From Rhabdornis inornatus (Eukaryota > Chordata > Aves > Passeriformes > Rhabdornithidae): a DNA stretch of 64,000 nucleotides. The translations under genes were made by a program, and so were the position numbers. Below the pieces are notes generated by a model. That model did no database searches. It had not been told where the DNA came from and saw only the letters and a list, made by a program, of their open reading frames with translations. The DNA lies in contig VWZS01004822.1 of NCBI GenBank assembly GCA_013397075.1, forward strand, positions 105,908 to 169,907, in the 5' to 3' direction. Shown piece by piece: positions 49,270-60,865 of the stretch (position 1 is its first letter; each line of letters starts with the position of its first letter).

Positions 49270-50160
49270 ACGTCATTTATTACTTTCATATGGACTGTAA
49301 CTTGAGCTCAAAGCAGGCATACAAAACTCAATCCATGGAAGAAGCAAACAAGGAGGGCAGCCCTGACCACAAAGAGATTGTGTTCCTGCCATTCCACAGC
49401 TCCAGCACGCAGCCGGCTGGGATTTGCTGCTGCACAGGGCAAGGCATGTGATTTTTATGTTTTCCTGTTCTGCAGTGTGTGTGTAGTTTTGGTTATCCCA
49501 GATACACGGACCCCATTCCATGGATGAAGGTGTTCATGACCAGTGACTGCCCACCTCACAAGACAATGCACCAGTGTCTAGGAGTAGGGGATCTGGCTAC
49601 CACTGCCAGGTGCTCCAGAAGCTTTGTTTCAGCCCAGGCTATTGCCAGAGTTCTATCTTAGGAGCAGCAGGAGCATCGTCATGAGGAAGGACAAGCCAGA
49701 AGCCCAGTTCCTGATCAGACAGTGCGTTCAGCAACCAAGCACAGTCCCATAGGACCCAAGAAGCACCAAGCTGGGGATGGGATCCATCAACCCTCAGGCT
49801 GTATACCCAGACAGGGTGAACTCATGTTTCAGGTCTGAGGTTAGTCTAGGAAGATGAATGAGAAAATATGGATCAGGAGAGGACAGGGCTGACAGACATT
49901 CAAGTCTGTCAAGGTGGGTCAAGTCCCACCCAGAAGACAAAGCCGGAGATCAGGCAGCCTGGCATAAGTCTGAGCTGCTTCCAGGTCACAGGCCCAGATG
50001 CAGCTGTACAGCACAGCTGAGATCAGAGGCCCAGGTCTGATGTTCACTGCAGCCTCTGGAGCAATGGTCAGAGGGTCTGTCAGCAGAGACTCCAGGTGAC
50101 TGACAGCTCTGGGCCTTAAGAGCTCGGGCACACTCAGTGACATGACTACCTCTGCATCAA
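49270..50160. other. Unclassified GC-richer block, retroelement-like
   Basis: This is about 890 bp of clearly higher GC than its flanks, with sharp transitions to AT-rich DNA on both sides. It has CAGGTC/CAGGTCTGAG motifs and a GAGCTCGGGCACACTCAGTG segment near its right end. The word usage (CAAGCC, CAGGTCA, GATCAGG) and general layout recall the candidate LTR at 9670-10310. Frames on both strands (60-82 codons) have no motif. A diverged ERV/LTR remnant is the most likely explanation, but an exon-bearing conserved segment is not excluded. Confidence 0.3.
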
Positions 50161-51964
50161 ATGTACCCCAAAAAACCTCACAGTGCTGGTTAGAACTTCT
50201 GTGAAATTACTGTGGTGCACAAAATTACTTTTGCTTCTGTTTTATGCTGTTACGACTTCTTGCTGAAAAACATGGAACTATTTTGTGTTTCATTTTAATT
50301 GAATTAATGGAATTAAATTAATAAAACACCCTACGTCTAAACCACAAGAATTTCATTCAGTTCCCTGAGATCATGCAGCTCAATAGTTGGGATTTGGTAA
50401 GGGGGTAAAACTGATCAATCTGCAATGGTTGCTAACTATTCTCTCTGTGTCACAACTGTTTTCATGCTAGGAGAGAAACAACCATTTATCTATGTATTGT
50501 ATTGCATCCTTTAGCAAGCAAGCTTATTAAAGATTTTCCAAAACTTTTCTTCTTTTTTTTTTCTAATGGAACAGCAACATGTCAGGAAAAATAACTGCTT
50601 TGAATGAAACCCACATTTATTACCCTGATGTGCATACACTTGATAATGCAGCTTTTATAATTCCCCTCATTTTTTGCTTTTACTTCTTATGAATTCTGTG
50701 CTTTTAAATGTGTACAACTAGCACTAGCTAACATGCTTTGTGCTTTGCAAAGCACATTGAATTATTTCATTGTTTGTTACAAATACAGCGCAGGTGGCAG
50801 GTCATAAATTAAAATATTATTTCTATATAAAAATAGAGAAGTCACACAACTGTCATTTTCAAGAACAAGACAGCAGCTGGCACAGGTATAATCATACCTC
50901 CCAAGCCAATTCATAAGGCATTTGTTTTCAGAGTGTAACATTTCAGTTGAGGCATGATCAAAAAGTAATGATGCTAAGGATCACTTATCAGAGGACAAAA
51001 ACAGTTTCACAAAGGAAGGCCTTCTGGACTTGCTCTCATAGATGTCTACCTCAGTTTAACATCCTGTAAATGTTTTTATTAAAATTCCTTCTATAAATAT
51101 GCTAAGCCTCTTTCAAGTAAGAGAGAAATTTACTTTTGGAAAATATATTATTGAAGATAATGGGTTTTAAACTTGGGGTTTTAAAAAGTGGTTCTGATAT
51201 CTGTTTTCCTTAAAAAACCAAATATTATCCCAGGTGCTTTGGATCATTAAAACTTTTGTCTGCCTATTCTTATACTAGCAAAGAGAACCAGGATATCCAA
51301 GACATCCTGAAAATTGAAAATAGAGATGAAAGTATAAGTAAACAAGGGCAGATAAAAGTCACTGAGGGATACATAATGTGCTAAAATAAAAACACATCAT
51401 TATAGTTTGTGTATTTCTAAACATGGATCAGAAATTGCTATGTGATTGACAAGTAATTGCATTCTACTGATATCAAAACTTGCACAAAGATATTTTTTCT
51501 AAAATTCATGTTTTGGAACATTTTTTTTGTTTCTATTTTTAAAAATAAGGATATATTGTTAATGGAAATTATAGCTTACTCCTCTGTTTTTTCCAATCTA
51601 TCATAATGTTAGCAAAATGCATAACTTTCTCACTTGGTACATCTTTCTGGCAAAATTTCAACCAGAATCTAACTAGTTCTGGTTCTTCTTGACTACTTAT
51701 TTTTAATTGGATTTTATTCAAATATTACTCTCAGTCACTTTATGTTAACCCAGGTGCTACAGATTTATTTTCATAATGGTAGTATCTCTAAAAAAACAAG
51801 AAAATTAAGAGAAGTACAAAGTAGACTGTTTGGGCAGGATACAAATTGCATTATGCCCCCAAATGGCAACTTCAAAAATCTTGCACAATATTTTATGGGG
51901 CCAGGAGACAGCTTTAACAGCATAAATTTTCAGTGTTTCTATGTAATGAAGATCAATCATTCTC
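50161..51964. other. AT-rich non-coding DNA, one possible conserved element
   Basis: No gene is recognised. The stretch 50580-50930 is free of simple repeats and looks like a regulatory element, with a perfect 18-bp palindrome at 50739-50756, a CAGGTG E-box near 50790 and ATTA-type cores. Confidence 0.5.
50739..50756. promoter_or_regulatory. Perfect 18-bp palindrome around TTTGCAAA
   Basis: TGTGCTTTGCAAAGCACA is its own exact reverse complement. A palindromic TTTGCAAA core could be bound by a dimeric transcription factor such as a bZIP or POU protein; no specific factor can be assigned from sequence alone. Confidence 0.4.
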
Positions 51965-52460
51965 TGTTGAGTCTGGCTGGGATGGAGTTATTTTCTTCAT
52001 TGCAATCCACATGGTGTTGGGCTTTAGACATGTGATCAAAACAGTGTTGATAACACACTTGGTATTATAGGTATTGCTGAACTGTGCTTGCACAGCATGA
52101 AGGTTGCCTGTGTTTCCCACTCCAGTAGGCTGGTGGTAGGCAAGATTTTGGGACAGGATACAAGCAATGAAACCAAAGAGATATGCTCTATCATACAATA
52201 TCATACTCAGCAAGAAAATGGAAATGTGTTTTTCCAAAGAAGCCATTGCTGATGGATGAGCTCACTACTTTGGGTGGTGAGTCACTGCTCTAAGCACCAC
52301 TTGTTTATCTTTGTTTTTCCTTCAAACATTAAACTGTTTTCACTTGACAATGAGCTTTTAATGCTTTTACCCTTCCCATTCTCTCCCCCAGCCTGCTGAG
52401 AGGGCTTGAGAAAGCAATTAGGTGGGGGATTATTTGTCACCTAGGATCAACTGACCACTT
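51965..52460 (+). mobile_element. Solo LTR of the second avian ERV family
   Basis: The left end TGTTGAGTCTGGCTGGGATG is followed by GAGTTATTTTCTTC and AGTGTTGATAACACACTTGG. Further on come CACTTGTTTATCTTTG, an ATTAAA poly-A signal at 52328-52333 and CCCATTCTCTCCCCCAGCC (52376-52394). The right end is similar to GGTTAAACCAC. The order is the same as in the minus-strand element at 30211-30760, read in its sense direction. This copy is diverged, and no gag, pol or env adjoins it. The opposing 97-codon frames at 51742-52246 overlap it and are not genes. Confidence 0.8.
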
Positions 52461-52738
52461 ATGCAAAAAACTCTTGAATAAATTTAGTTTTTGTGTCATG
52501 GTGATGTGACTCTTCAACCACTACAGATCCTTTTATTAATTTAAGTGATTTTAAGGTAATTACTGATTTTTTTAAGTATTATTTGACACACCATTTTAGC
52601 TTTCCTTTAAAAATTATTTAAGAAGTACTCACTATAACAGATAACTGTAGATATTAAACTTGCAAGTCACTTGTCTCTTCAGATTAATGCCTGCATGTTT
52701 ATTGGATTTAAATGACTATTTATAAGTATATATCAATC

Positions 52739-52862
52739 AGGCCAGATTGGATGGGGCCCTGAGCAGCCTGATATAGTAGAAGGTGTCCTTGGTGGGGCTG
52801 TTGGAACCAGACGATCTTAAAGGTCCCTTCCAACCCAAAGCATGCCATGATTCTATGATTTA
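52739..52862 (+). mobile_element. CR1 LINE, short 3' end fragment
   Basis: AGGCCAGATTGGATGGGGCC, TAGTAGAAGGTGTCCTTGG, ACGATCTTAAAGGTCCCTTC, CCAACCCAAAGC and the tail CCATGATTCTATGATT are all diagnostic of the CR1 3' end. At about 124 bp it is extremely 5'-truncated. It matches the usual consensus better than the other copies do, suggesting a younger insertion. Confidence 0.95.
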
Positions 52863-55800
52863 TTGAAACAATTAAACAATTTCAGGAAAAGATGCATTAC
52901 TTCTTCAGAAACCATTAAGAAAGAGACATTTCTCTAACACACATGAAAGATTCTAAGAATATTCTAAGGTCATACTGTAAATGGAAATTGACTCACATTT
53001 TTTAAAAAGTAATACAGTAGTTCATAAAAGTTGAAATAGACTTTTTAGCTCTTGGAATATCCCCTGTGAAACTGGACAGACTGATGAGAAAGAGGTATTA
53101 AAACTCCCTTCTACAGTGAGAGTCAGTGATACTTGTAAGCAGGTGAAACAAACATATGTACTTGTGCATCTACATCTAGCAGTAGATTATAGGTTTGCAA
53201 ACTGCCTAAACAAGTGAAAGAATAACAGCCAGTTTCACATGCAGCTAAGACAGAAAAGTGTATGCTTTCCTCCTTTAATGAAATCAGGTGAAAGTGAGAT
53301 CATAAAAACTTAGTGATTTGAGCTAGCAGCACACTCACTTCAGCTGAACTTCAGAAGCACTAACACAGGCTCGCAGATCTTTTAAACTTATTTCTTGAAA
53401 GGGAGAGTGAAGAATTCATAGGGAAATGTAAAAGAGTAGAACTTTTATTTCAGATTAAAGCAACTAACATCTTAGGAAGATGAATTTTAAATTACAGACT
53501 AGAAATTAAATTAAAAACCTGTCTCTGTAAGAGAAGTAATGAAACTATGCATTTGAGGTGGACACTTGCAGAGTTCCTTCAGGTATTGACCTAATCAGCA
53601 AATATGTCTGACTTCTGTTGCTCCTGTTTCCACCACCAAGCAATAGGCACGATGGTAGCAGTGCCAGGCTTCAAGTATCCCAGAGAGCACAAAGATGAAA
53701 ATAGAGGATTTCCCACCCTCAATATTTTTTTTTCTACAGTATTCTGTAAGTTTTAAAGACCTATTTCACTATCCTATGCTGAAGAAGTGTCAGGCATATT
53801 TTACTGGATTTTTGACTTGCCAGGTTGTAACCTTGGGTGACTTGTTTATAGCTGACATCTTCTTATGCTTGCCCACCTTGGAATGCTAATAGACAAACTA
53901 AATCTCCTTTGTTACAAATACCTGTTATTGTCATTTGCAATCATTTTGCAGAATGGAAAGACTCACATTATGTGTTGGTCATCTCTGTTCTAAACAGAGC
54001 CAGTTATTATCTCCCTTGGTGGAGAACTCTAAAGCATCTCTGTCCTCTCTTCAGTTACCTGGCTTTTGTGAGACACTGTCCAAGCTAAGAATATATAGGC
54101 CCAGGACATGAAATGTATCACTCTTGAAAATTGCTCTGGACAGATCAATGCAAAGCGAGAGCAGGCAGTCACCTTGCTGGATTTTTTCTTATGTTTGTTA
54201 TGACTGGTGAAATGAAAAAAATAAAAATATAACCTAAAGTGTGTTTAATTTAACACAGATTTCAAGTTCAAAAGTAATTTGTTAGCGGAAAAAATAAAGT
54301 ACTTAATTTCAGCAATGTCAAAATATACTTTAGCAGATGCATTCAACATTAAAACTAATTAATCATTAGAATGACCGAAGAATTGAAAAAATACCCATGC
54401 CAGTTAGAATATTTTGACTTTTTTTCCTTTGTTTTCCTTTCTGCATGGTGACAAATGCTGACAAAACAGCATTTTCCAGCAGAAATGTTGCACTGATTTC
54501 TTTCAACCATCTTAACGTGATTGTGACAGATTGCACAATATAAAAAGCAATTCTATCAGCAAAACATACTTTACACATTACACCCACTATTCTCCCCTTT
54601 TAAAGCATCTGTCACTGCTTTTAAAGGTCACATATTTCATGTTTCAGTGTGCGGGGAGAAAAAATATTTCCTCTTAACTTGAGAGATTAGCAAGGATGCT
54701 TTACCAGCTTTGTTGTGTTTTGGATCATTTCATTTATTATTCTTACCATGACATAGTGCCTGGAATTCATTTTTGTGCAAAGAAAGACTTTATTTCGTAC
54801 AATTTTTATGCTGCAATAATGACAAAAAACAAAACAAGATTAAATAATTTAATGAGGTCAGATATTTTGCTTCCACCAGATTAAATATCTTCCTCCTCTT
54901 TCCTGTAGTACTACTGTGAAACAAATATGACAAGAAAAAAGATCAAATCCTGTTTCTAATGTTGTGAGAAAAATGCCTCTGCACAATACCAAGCATACTA
55001 AAATTCCATCAGTCTTTGTATTATAGGCCAAGAAATACAGGGGTGAGCTGTAGGATAAACTTGCTTATGTCTGACAGCTACAAGAAAAAAATGCTCAGAA
55101 GGAGGGATTTATGAAAGGCATGGGTTTAGGAAAAAAAATAAATAGAAGAAGGAAGAAAAATGCAAGCAAATGATGTAAAAAAAGGACAAGAAAAAAAATT
55201 GCATGGAAACAACATAGACCATTAACCTAGCATTATATTCAAAGCTCTTGTTAAGTCCAATGGAGAGACATAGGTAGTTTTAGGGATACTATATGCTGCT
55301 GACTAATTTAGGCAGATGAATCTTATTCTTATAATCTTCAGTTTTACAGAATTTCAAGTAACAGATCATTGCTGGAAGAAAAGGGAGAGCTTTTCTTGGT
55401 AGATACACCTAATATGGTCACGGTTTTCAAGAAAATCGAGCTCAAAAGTAAAAGAAATAAATTTCTTTCTCAGTGTATTTAAGGAGTTAATGGTCATGAC
55501 AAGCTATGTTTGCTGTAAAGACATAAAATAAAGAGTCTGATGTTCTCCTAAGAGTGTTAAAAAGGTCACCTTTGTGCTGCTGATCCAGAATAGAACAGGT
55601 ACCACAGCCTAGTTTAATTTTTTTTTGTCAAGTGCTATCAAAGTTACTCACTGTCATTTTTTTCAGTAAAGATTTTTATAGCTGTTTATGCAAGCTTGTC
55701 TGAGCTACTGCAAGTTTTTTCCCCAAAATTCAATAGAAAGAGATAAAATAAAATTTCAAAGAAAATATTTTAAATGGTGCACATATAAATCAATTTTGTT

Positions 55801-56254
55801 CTTTAAGAGTGCTATCTTGAATTTTCTCAAATCTAGATGTATTTGCTCATCCATTATCCTCCCGTGTAAACTTGTATTCTTTTGATGTTTTTATGGTTAG
55901 ATCCCCAAGGCTCTTCACTGACAAATCTGAAATGTGAAGTTCATGTAAGAACTTCAAAACAGATGTATACTTTTGATGAGAAGTGAGTTTACATGAATAT
56001 CCATTTGAAAACGATAGTTTTAAGGGTCTTGTTTATTTGAACACACGGTCAAACCTTAGCCGGTTTCCAGATGTCCACCCAGCTGCTCTCTTTTTCCTCA
56101 ACCAGACACGAGGGGGGAAAAAAGTAAAAAGGTCGTGTTTTGAAGTAGAGACAGGGAGATCTCAGTTACCGCCATGGGCAAAACAAGCTTGACTTGAAGA
56201 AATTTATTTTAATTCATTGCCAATTAAAACAGATTTGGATAGTGTATGTGGGGG
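52863..56254. other. AT-rich non-coding DNA
   Basis: No gene or transposon is recognised. Frames of 60-73 codons (53695, 54366 on the minus strand, 54696, 55688, 55983) lack motifs and neighbours that would support them. Confidence 0.55.
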
Positions 56255-56830
56255 AAGACAAATACAGAAACAATTATCTCTCCCTACATCCCTCTTCTTC
56301 CCAAGCTCCCCTTCATGCCAGCATTTCTGACTCCTCTACCTCCTCCCGATGGGCAGTGCAAGGGCTGCGGCCAGTCCATAGCAGCTCCTCTCTGCTGTTC
56401 CTTCCTCACGCTCTTCCCGAGCTCCAGCCTGGGGCCTCCCTCCTCCTTCGGGATAAGCTTGCTCCAGCCTGGGCTCTCCATGGGCCGCAGGTTCCCTCCG
56501 GGCACGTCCGCCTGTCCCTCCGGGGTTCCTGGCTGGCCGCAGGGCCATCCCTGCCGGGTCTCTGCTGGCCCGTCCCTGCTCCCGCTGTCCCCTCGGGGCT
56601 CGCAGGGCTGTTTCTCGCTCGGTTCCCCTGGCTCAGCCCTGCCTGCCGGGCAGCGTTTTGCCCTCCCTTGCCCAGGCTTTCCCCGGGGCTGAGGGGCTCA
56701 GCCGTGCCCTGCGCTGGGGCCGCTGCAGCCGCTGGCACCGCCTGGGGCCGGGCCGGGCAGCGCCGGTACAGCCCCGGTACTGACCCGGTACTGANCCTGG
56801 TACTGCCGCCACCACCGGGACACCTGCACT
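56255..56830 (-). mobile_element. GC/CpG-rich island, probably LTR-derived
   Basis: This is a sharply bounded GC-rich island in AT-rich DNA with many CpG sites. Read on the minus strand, it contains GGAGAGCCCAGGCTGGAGCA, GCTCGGGAAGAGCGTGAGGA, a GGAACAGCAGAGAGGAGCTG segment and GCTATGGACTGGCCGCAGCC. This is the CATGGAGAG..CCACGCTGGAGCAG and GGCAGAG..ATGGACTGACCGCA style of the ERV family at 59755-60865. The right half, with repeated CGGTACTGA-type units, is not explained by that LTR. The 236- and 148-codon plus-strand frames across it are low in motifs and Pro/Leu/Ser-rich, as expected from unselected GC-rich DNA. The alternative is a true CpG-island promoter of an unseen gene or lncRNA. An undetermined base lies at 56795. 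Confidence 0.5.
56761..56808. repeat. Short degenerate CCGGTACTG repeat
   Basis: CGGTACAG, CGGTACTG, CGGTACTG and TGGTACTG occur head to tail at roughly 11-15-bp spacing inside the GC-rich island, with the N at 56795 between the last two. The repeat probably explains the unresolved base. Confidence 0.75.
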
Positions 56831-58429
56831 GGGCACAGATGTTTGTGAATCAAGGTGTTTGCTGTGGATCAGAAGTTACAGTTTTAGAAAGCCATGGCAT
56901 TTAAAATATTACACTTTAAAATGTTTCATTAGCTTGATCTCTTACAATTTCATTTAATGTGGTCCATTTACCTGCTATTAAAACCCACTCAGTATGCTTA
57001 CACCTTTTTAAAAGCCCAGCAATGGGAAAATGTTCAGGGCATTCTGGAAGTCAACGCAAAACAGTGCAGCCAACCAGCTTTCAGTGTATATTTTAAAATA
57101 ATCTGTCCTTCTTACGCAGGAGAACCTAGCGTCAGTCTGTGATGCATTACCTCCTTTTTCTCTCTTGGAAAATTCACCATGATTAGTTACCGACTTTGGC
57201 ACAAAAGACAGAAAGTTACTTTCATGGGCATTTTATTTTATAAGCACAGAGACCAGAATGTCCTCATCTTGAACTCAGACAATACAAATTCATTGCCTAG
57301 AATACAGCAATGCAGTGTATATTTTATTTCTGATGTATGCCTTTGGTAGTTTAATTTTTCCTTGAACTTAATTTGGCTGGATTTTTCAAAATGTTTTCTG
57401 TCTAGTGTTCTGAGCTACTAGTTCTTTTTAATGATGGAAAGATGGAGGGGCAGAGTGAACACAAAAATTTGCACTAGGCATCTAAGGTTTGGGGGTTGAT
57501 ATTAAAATGTTAGGTGTGGGACATTTTAGTAGAACTTGAGTTTACCTAGTTAGAGAGGAGGCTTACCTGGCAGAATTGCTTGTCTTCACTCTTTTCCCTT
57601 ACCTTCCTATAACATTGCTAAAGTACAATTGGGTGATATGGTTATAAATGTGCTTACTGGCGTCCACAGAAAGTGTGGATTTTCTTTTGATAGTGAAGCC
57701 ATAGGTCTCAGAGAAGAACTCTTCCCTTGCAACTACAGCCAGAACCACTTTATTGGAAAATCTGGTATATATTGGGTTTTCTTTTCTTCTGAGGAGAACT
57801 TCTTCCCCAGCAGGAGCTAGGCAATATTTCCTATTCCAAGCAACCAAGACACTAAGAAAATGTGATTATTTTTCCTTCCCCTAATATCTTCTACAAAACT
57901 AGAATTAGTTTAAATGTCATTTATGTAAGCACAGCATTCGCTCATAGCAGATTGCAACTGAATAACTCACACAGATTGTCCTAAACTGTCTGACATAAGT
58001 TTAATATCCAGTTCTACTTGACTGCTTCCACTATAAAATGAGAGCTAAGTGTAGATTTATGTGAATGTCACAAGTCATTATTGCTTTCTTCTTTGCCATC
58101 ACTAATTTTTACTTTATGAGATAGTCAGTTCATGTACTGTCATCATCTCATTATCTTATGTTTATTTTACTGCCCATGACAGAAATTTTTATATTCATTT
58201 TTAAAATACATAAAGGCATTTTACATTCACCATGTAAGACTTCCCTCACATCTTAGTTATAGAGATCTAATAGCATTTTTCTTTCAGCCATGCATAGGTT
58301 GAAATCACAAAGATATCTTCATCTAGTTTTTAACTTGATCCCCCCATTGAAGCTATGTTTACTCGTCTTTGACAGATGCATTTATTTACCTTTTATCTCT
58401 AGGCTGAAACACATATTTATATTACTGTG
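56831..58429. other. AT-rich non-coding DNA
   Basis: No gene is recognised. Small frames at 56957-57142, 57599-57847 (minus) and 58290-58472 have no motif. Confidence 0.55.
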
Positions 58430-58870
58430 CTCCAGGCACGGATTTTGCATCAGTGAGAAGTTGAATTTGTAAGTGATGGGTGTCATAGGTGGGGACTAAA
58501 ATTGTGCCACGAAGTGAGGGGCTCACGTGCACATGGAACCTCCCATATCCAGTGGAAACTGATTCCAGCAAACCCTGGCACCAGTGCTGGAGATACCCTG
58601 CTAGGTGCCACAGACTCTTATCCAGGCAGAGAAGGGGATATGCATTTTCAGGGGGGAGCTCCTCAGGGAGTTGCAGGCCAGTGGGCATGTTGTCAGTGCA
58701 AGGTTTGTTGGAGAAGGGGGCAGAGGGAACTGTAGTGCTGGGGACATCAGTAACAGGTATGTGAGCCACCCTGCCCACCCACAGTGGCAGTCACCTCCTG
58801 GGAACAATTTCGAGACCATTGCCTGTGAAAATAAGGGACATTCAGACTGGGAAGAGGAAAGGGTAAGGTT
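58430..58870. other. Unclassified GC-richer block with donor-like sites
   Basis: A 440-bp GC-richer segment with overlapping frames on both strands (91, 77 and 119 codons on plus; 118 and 104 on minus). On the plus strand AACAGGTATGTGAG (near 58752) and AAAGGGTAAGG (near 58858) resemble splice donors, and CACCCACAGTGG (near 58778) resembles an acceptor. None of the translations is recognised. It may be a repeat remnant or a non-coding transcript exon. Confidence 0.2.
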
Positions 58871-59754
58871 TTTTTCTAAGTTTTGTACTTTACTTGACAC
58901 TGATACAGTAAGCACACTTTTCAGTGCTCAAATGAAAATGTTCTATGTGGAAGTGACAATATAGCAGCTGTGGGTAATGAATGTGAAGTGTTCAAAGGCA
59001 TATGTAAATATTAGTGGAAATGCAAAGGCCAGCTTCTAAGATGTAATTCTACAGCTAAAAAAGGTATTTTCCAATGGCTTTGGAGTGTGCAGAGAGCTCT
59101 CAAGAAAACTCCTTTTTAACCTTCTTCTGAGAACTTCTGGGCCATATTGAAATACAACTGTTATTGATGGGATTCTTTCCCTTAATTTTGCTTAGCTTCA
59201 AATTACATTTGCCTAGGTTTGCCTTACATTTCTGCTGATCATGCCATCATCCAAAAGTTTTAGCGAGATACAGAGATAAAGAGATACAAACAAGATCCTA
59301 TCTGTTAGAAACTTGGAAATACCTTTGCTAGTTTTACTTATGGTATGTATTTTTTTTTTCCAAGAGTCAGTCTAATAAATGCACAGGTGACAATAGTGCT
59401 GTTCTATAGAGACTATTTTTGTACTTGACTTTTTTTCCATACAAGTATAGGGCATGTGTTCATTAATTTTTTTTTTTTTATTGACAAGGTCTGCTTTTCT
59501 TTTTTTTTTTCCCTACATGAGGTCAATGAGGTTACTGAATAATTAGTAAAGTTCAGTAAAGTGTTAGTAAACCTGTTATGAACTAAATAATGCATTCCAA
59601 AATGCCTGTTCTAATGGTGGCATAACAAATATGAGGCTGCCATGACATCATAACAAAAACAACAACAACAACAAAAAACAAAAAAACCCCAAACAAACAA
59701 AAAAAACAAACAAAAGCAAAAATAAAAAAACATGGCAAAGAAGTAGAAATATAT
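58871..59754. other. AT-rich non-coding DNA ending in A/C tract
   Basis: No gene is recognised. T runs occur at about 59349-59358 and 59467-59479, and the A/C tract at 59652-59731 lies just before the LTR. Confidence 0.6.
59652..59731. repeat. A-rich (AAC)n/(AAAC)n tract
   Basis: AACAACAACAACAAC leads into A/C-rich sequence of about 80 bp. It ends roughly 24 bp before the LTR that starts at 59755, so the LTR may have inserted next to, or within, a pre-existing retroposon tail. Confidence 0.9.
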
Positions 59755-60865
59755 TGAGTTTGCTTGGCAAGGTTTCAGTAGCAGGGGAGCTACAGAGGTG
59801 GATTCTGTGAGAAGGTGTCAGAAGTTTCTCCTATGTCCAATGGAGACAATACCAATGGGCTCCAAGACAGACCCCTTGCTGGCCAAGGGTGAGCCCATCA
59901 AGGATGGTGATACTGTCTCTGGGATATGGTATTTAAGAAACAAAAGAAAAAAAAGTTACATCTCAGAAGCAAATTGCAGCCAGAGAAAAGAGGAGTGAGA
60001 ATATGTGAGGGAAACGACCTTGCAGACACCAAGATCAGTCAATAAGTAAGGGGAGATGGATGGTTTTTCAGGTGCTGGAGCAGAGATTCCCCTGCAGCCC
60101 ATGGTGAAGCCCATGGTGAAGCAGATGTGCCCCTGCAGCCCATGGAGGTCCATGGTGGAGCAGAGATCCACCTGCAGCCCATAGAGGACTGCACACCAGA
60201 GCAGGAAGATGCATGAAGAAGGCTGTGAATCTGTAGGAAGTCCATGCTGGAGCAGGCTCCTGGCAGGACCAGTGACCTTGTGGAGAAAGAGACCCATGCA
60301 TGAACAGTTTTTCTTGGCAGGATTTGAGACCCTGTGAGGGAACCACACTGAAAAAAGCTGTTCCTGAAGGACTCCATGGAGTCCTCACACTCTCACTGGA
60401 AGAACTCTCACTGGAAGAAACCCTGTGGAAGGGACCCATGCTGGAGCAGTTAATGAAGAAATGCAGCCCATGGGAGGGACCCCACTTTGGGGCAGGGGAG
60501 AGTCTTCTTTCCCTGAAGGAGTAATAAGTGGCAGAAAAAATGTGATAAACTGACTGTAAGCTTTGCCACCTTGCCACTGGGGGAGAGGAAATACTGAATC
60601 AGGATTAAAGTTAAGCCCAAGAATCAAGGAGTGTTCTAACATTTATTTCTAATTTTCCTACTCTGTTTTGATTGGTAGTTAATTAACATATTTTATTCAA
60701 GTTGAGTCTGTTTGTCCTGTGGCAGTAATCAGTGAGTGATCTTTCCCTGACCTTATCTCGATCCATGAACCTTTCATTATATTTTCTTGCCCTCTCAAGA
60801 TGAGAAGGGGAGTGAAAGAGTTCCTTTCGTGGGCACCAGTGTCCAGCCAAGGTCAAGCTACCTCA
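59755..60865 (+). mobile_element. Solo LTR of an avian ERV, long form
   Basis: The element starts TGAGTTTGCTTGGCAAGG and passes GTAGCAGGGGAGCTACAGAG, GGTGGATTCTGTGAGAAGG, a GGGATATGGTATTTAAGAAA TATA-like region and GACACCAAGATCAGTC. Several CTGCAGCCCATGG and ATGCTGGAGCAG units follow. Near its 3' end are TCTGTTTTGATTGGTAG, TTGAGTCTGTTTGTCCTG, CCTTATCTCGATCCATGAAC and CCAGCCAAGGTCAAG. This is the order of the same family as at 21461-22201, including the middle block that copy lacks. At about 1.1 kb it is unusually long for an LTR. No gag, pol or env adjoins it. The 130- and 169-codon minus-strand frames here are shadows of the LTR. Confidence 0.9.
60390..60419. repeat. 15-bp tandem duplication inside the LTR
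   Basis: CTCTCACTGGAAGAA occurs twice, head to tail, at 60390-60404 and 60405-60419. It is one of several short internal duplications in this LTR; the CCCATGGTGAAG pair near 60098-60122 is another. Confidence 0.9.

Noticed and set aside
56194..56904. 236-codon open frame, the longest in the window
   Set aside because: It spans the GC-rich, LTR-like island, crosses an N, is Pro/Leu/Ser/Ala-rich without a motif, and has comparable frames on the other strand. Lack of stops is explained by base composition.
59956..60642. Minus-strand frames of 85-169 codons
   Set aside because: They lie entirely within the plus-strand LTR and come from its repetitive CCATGG/CTGGAGCAG units.
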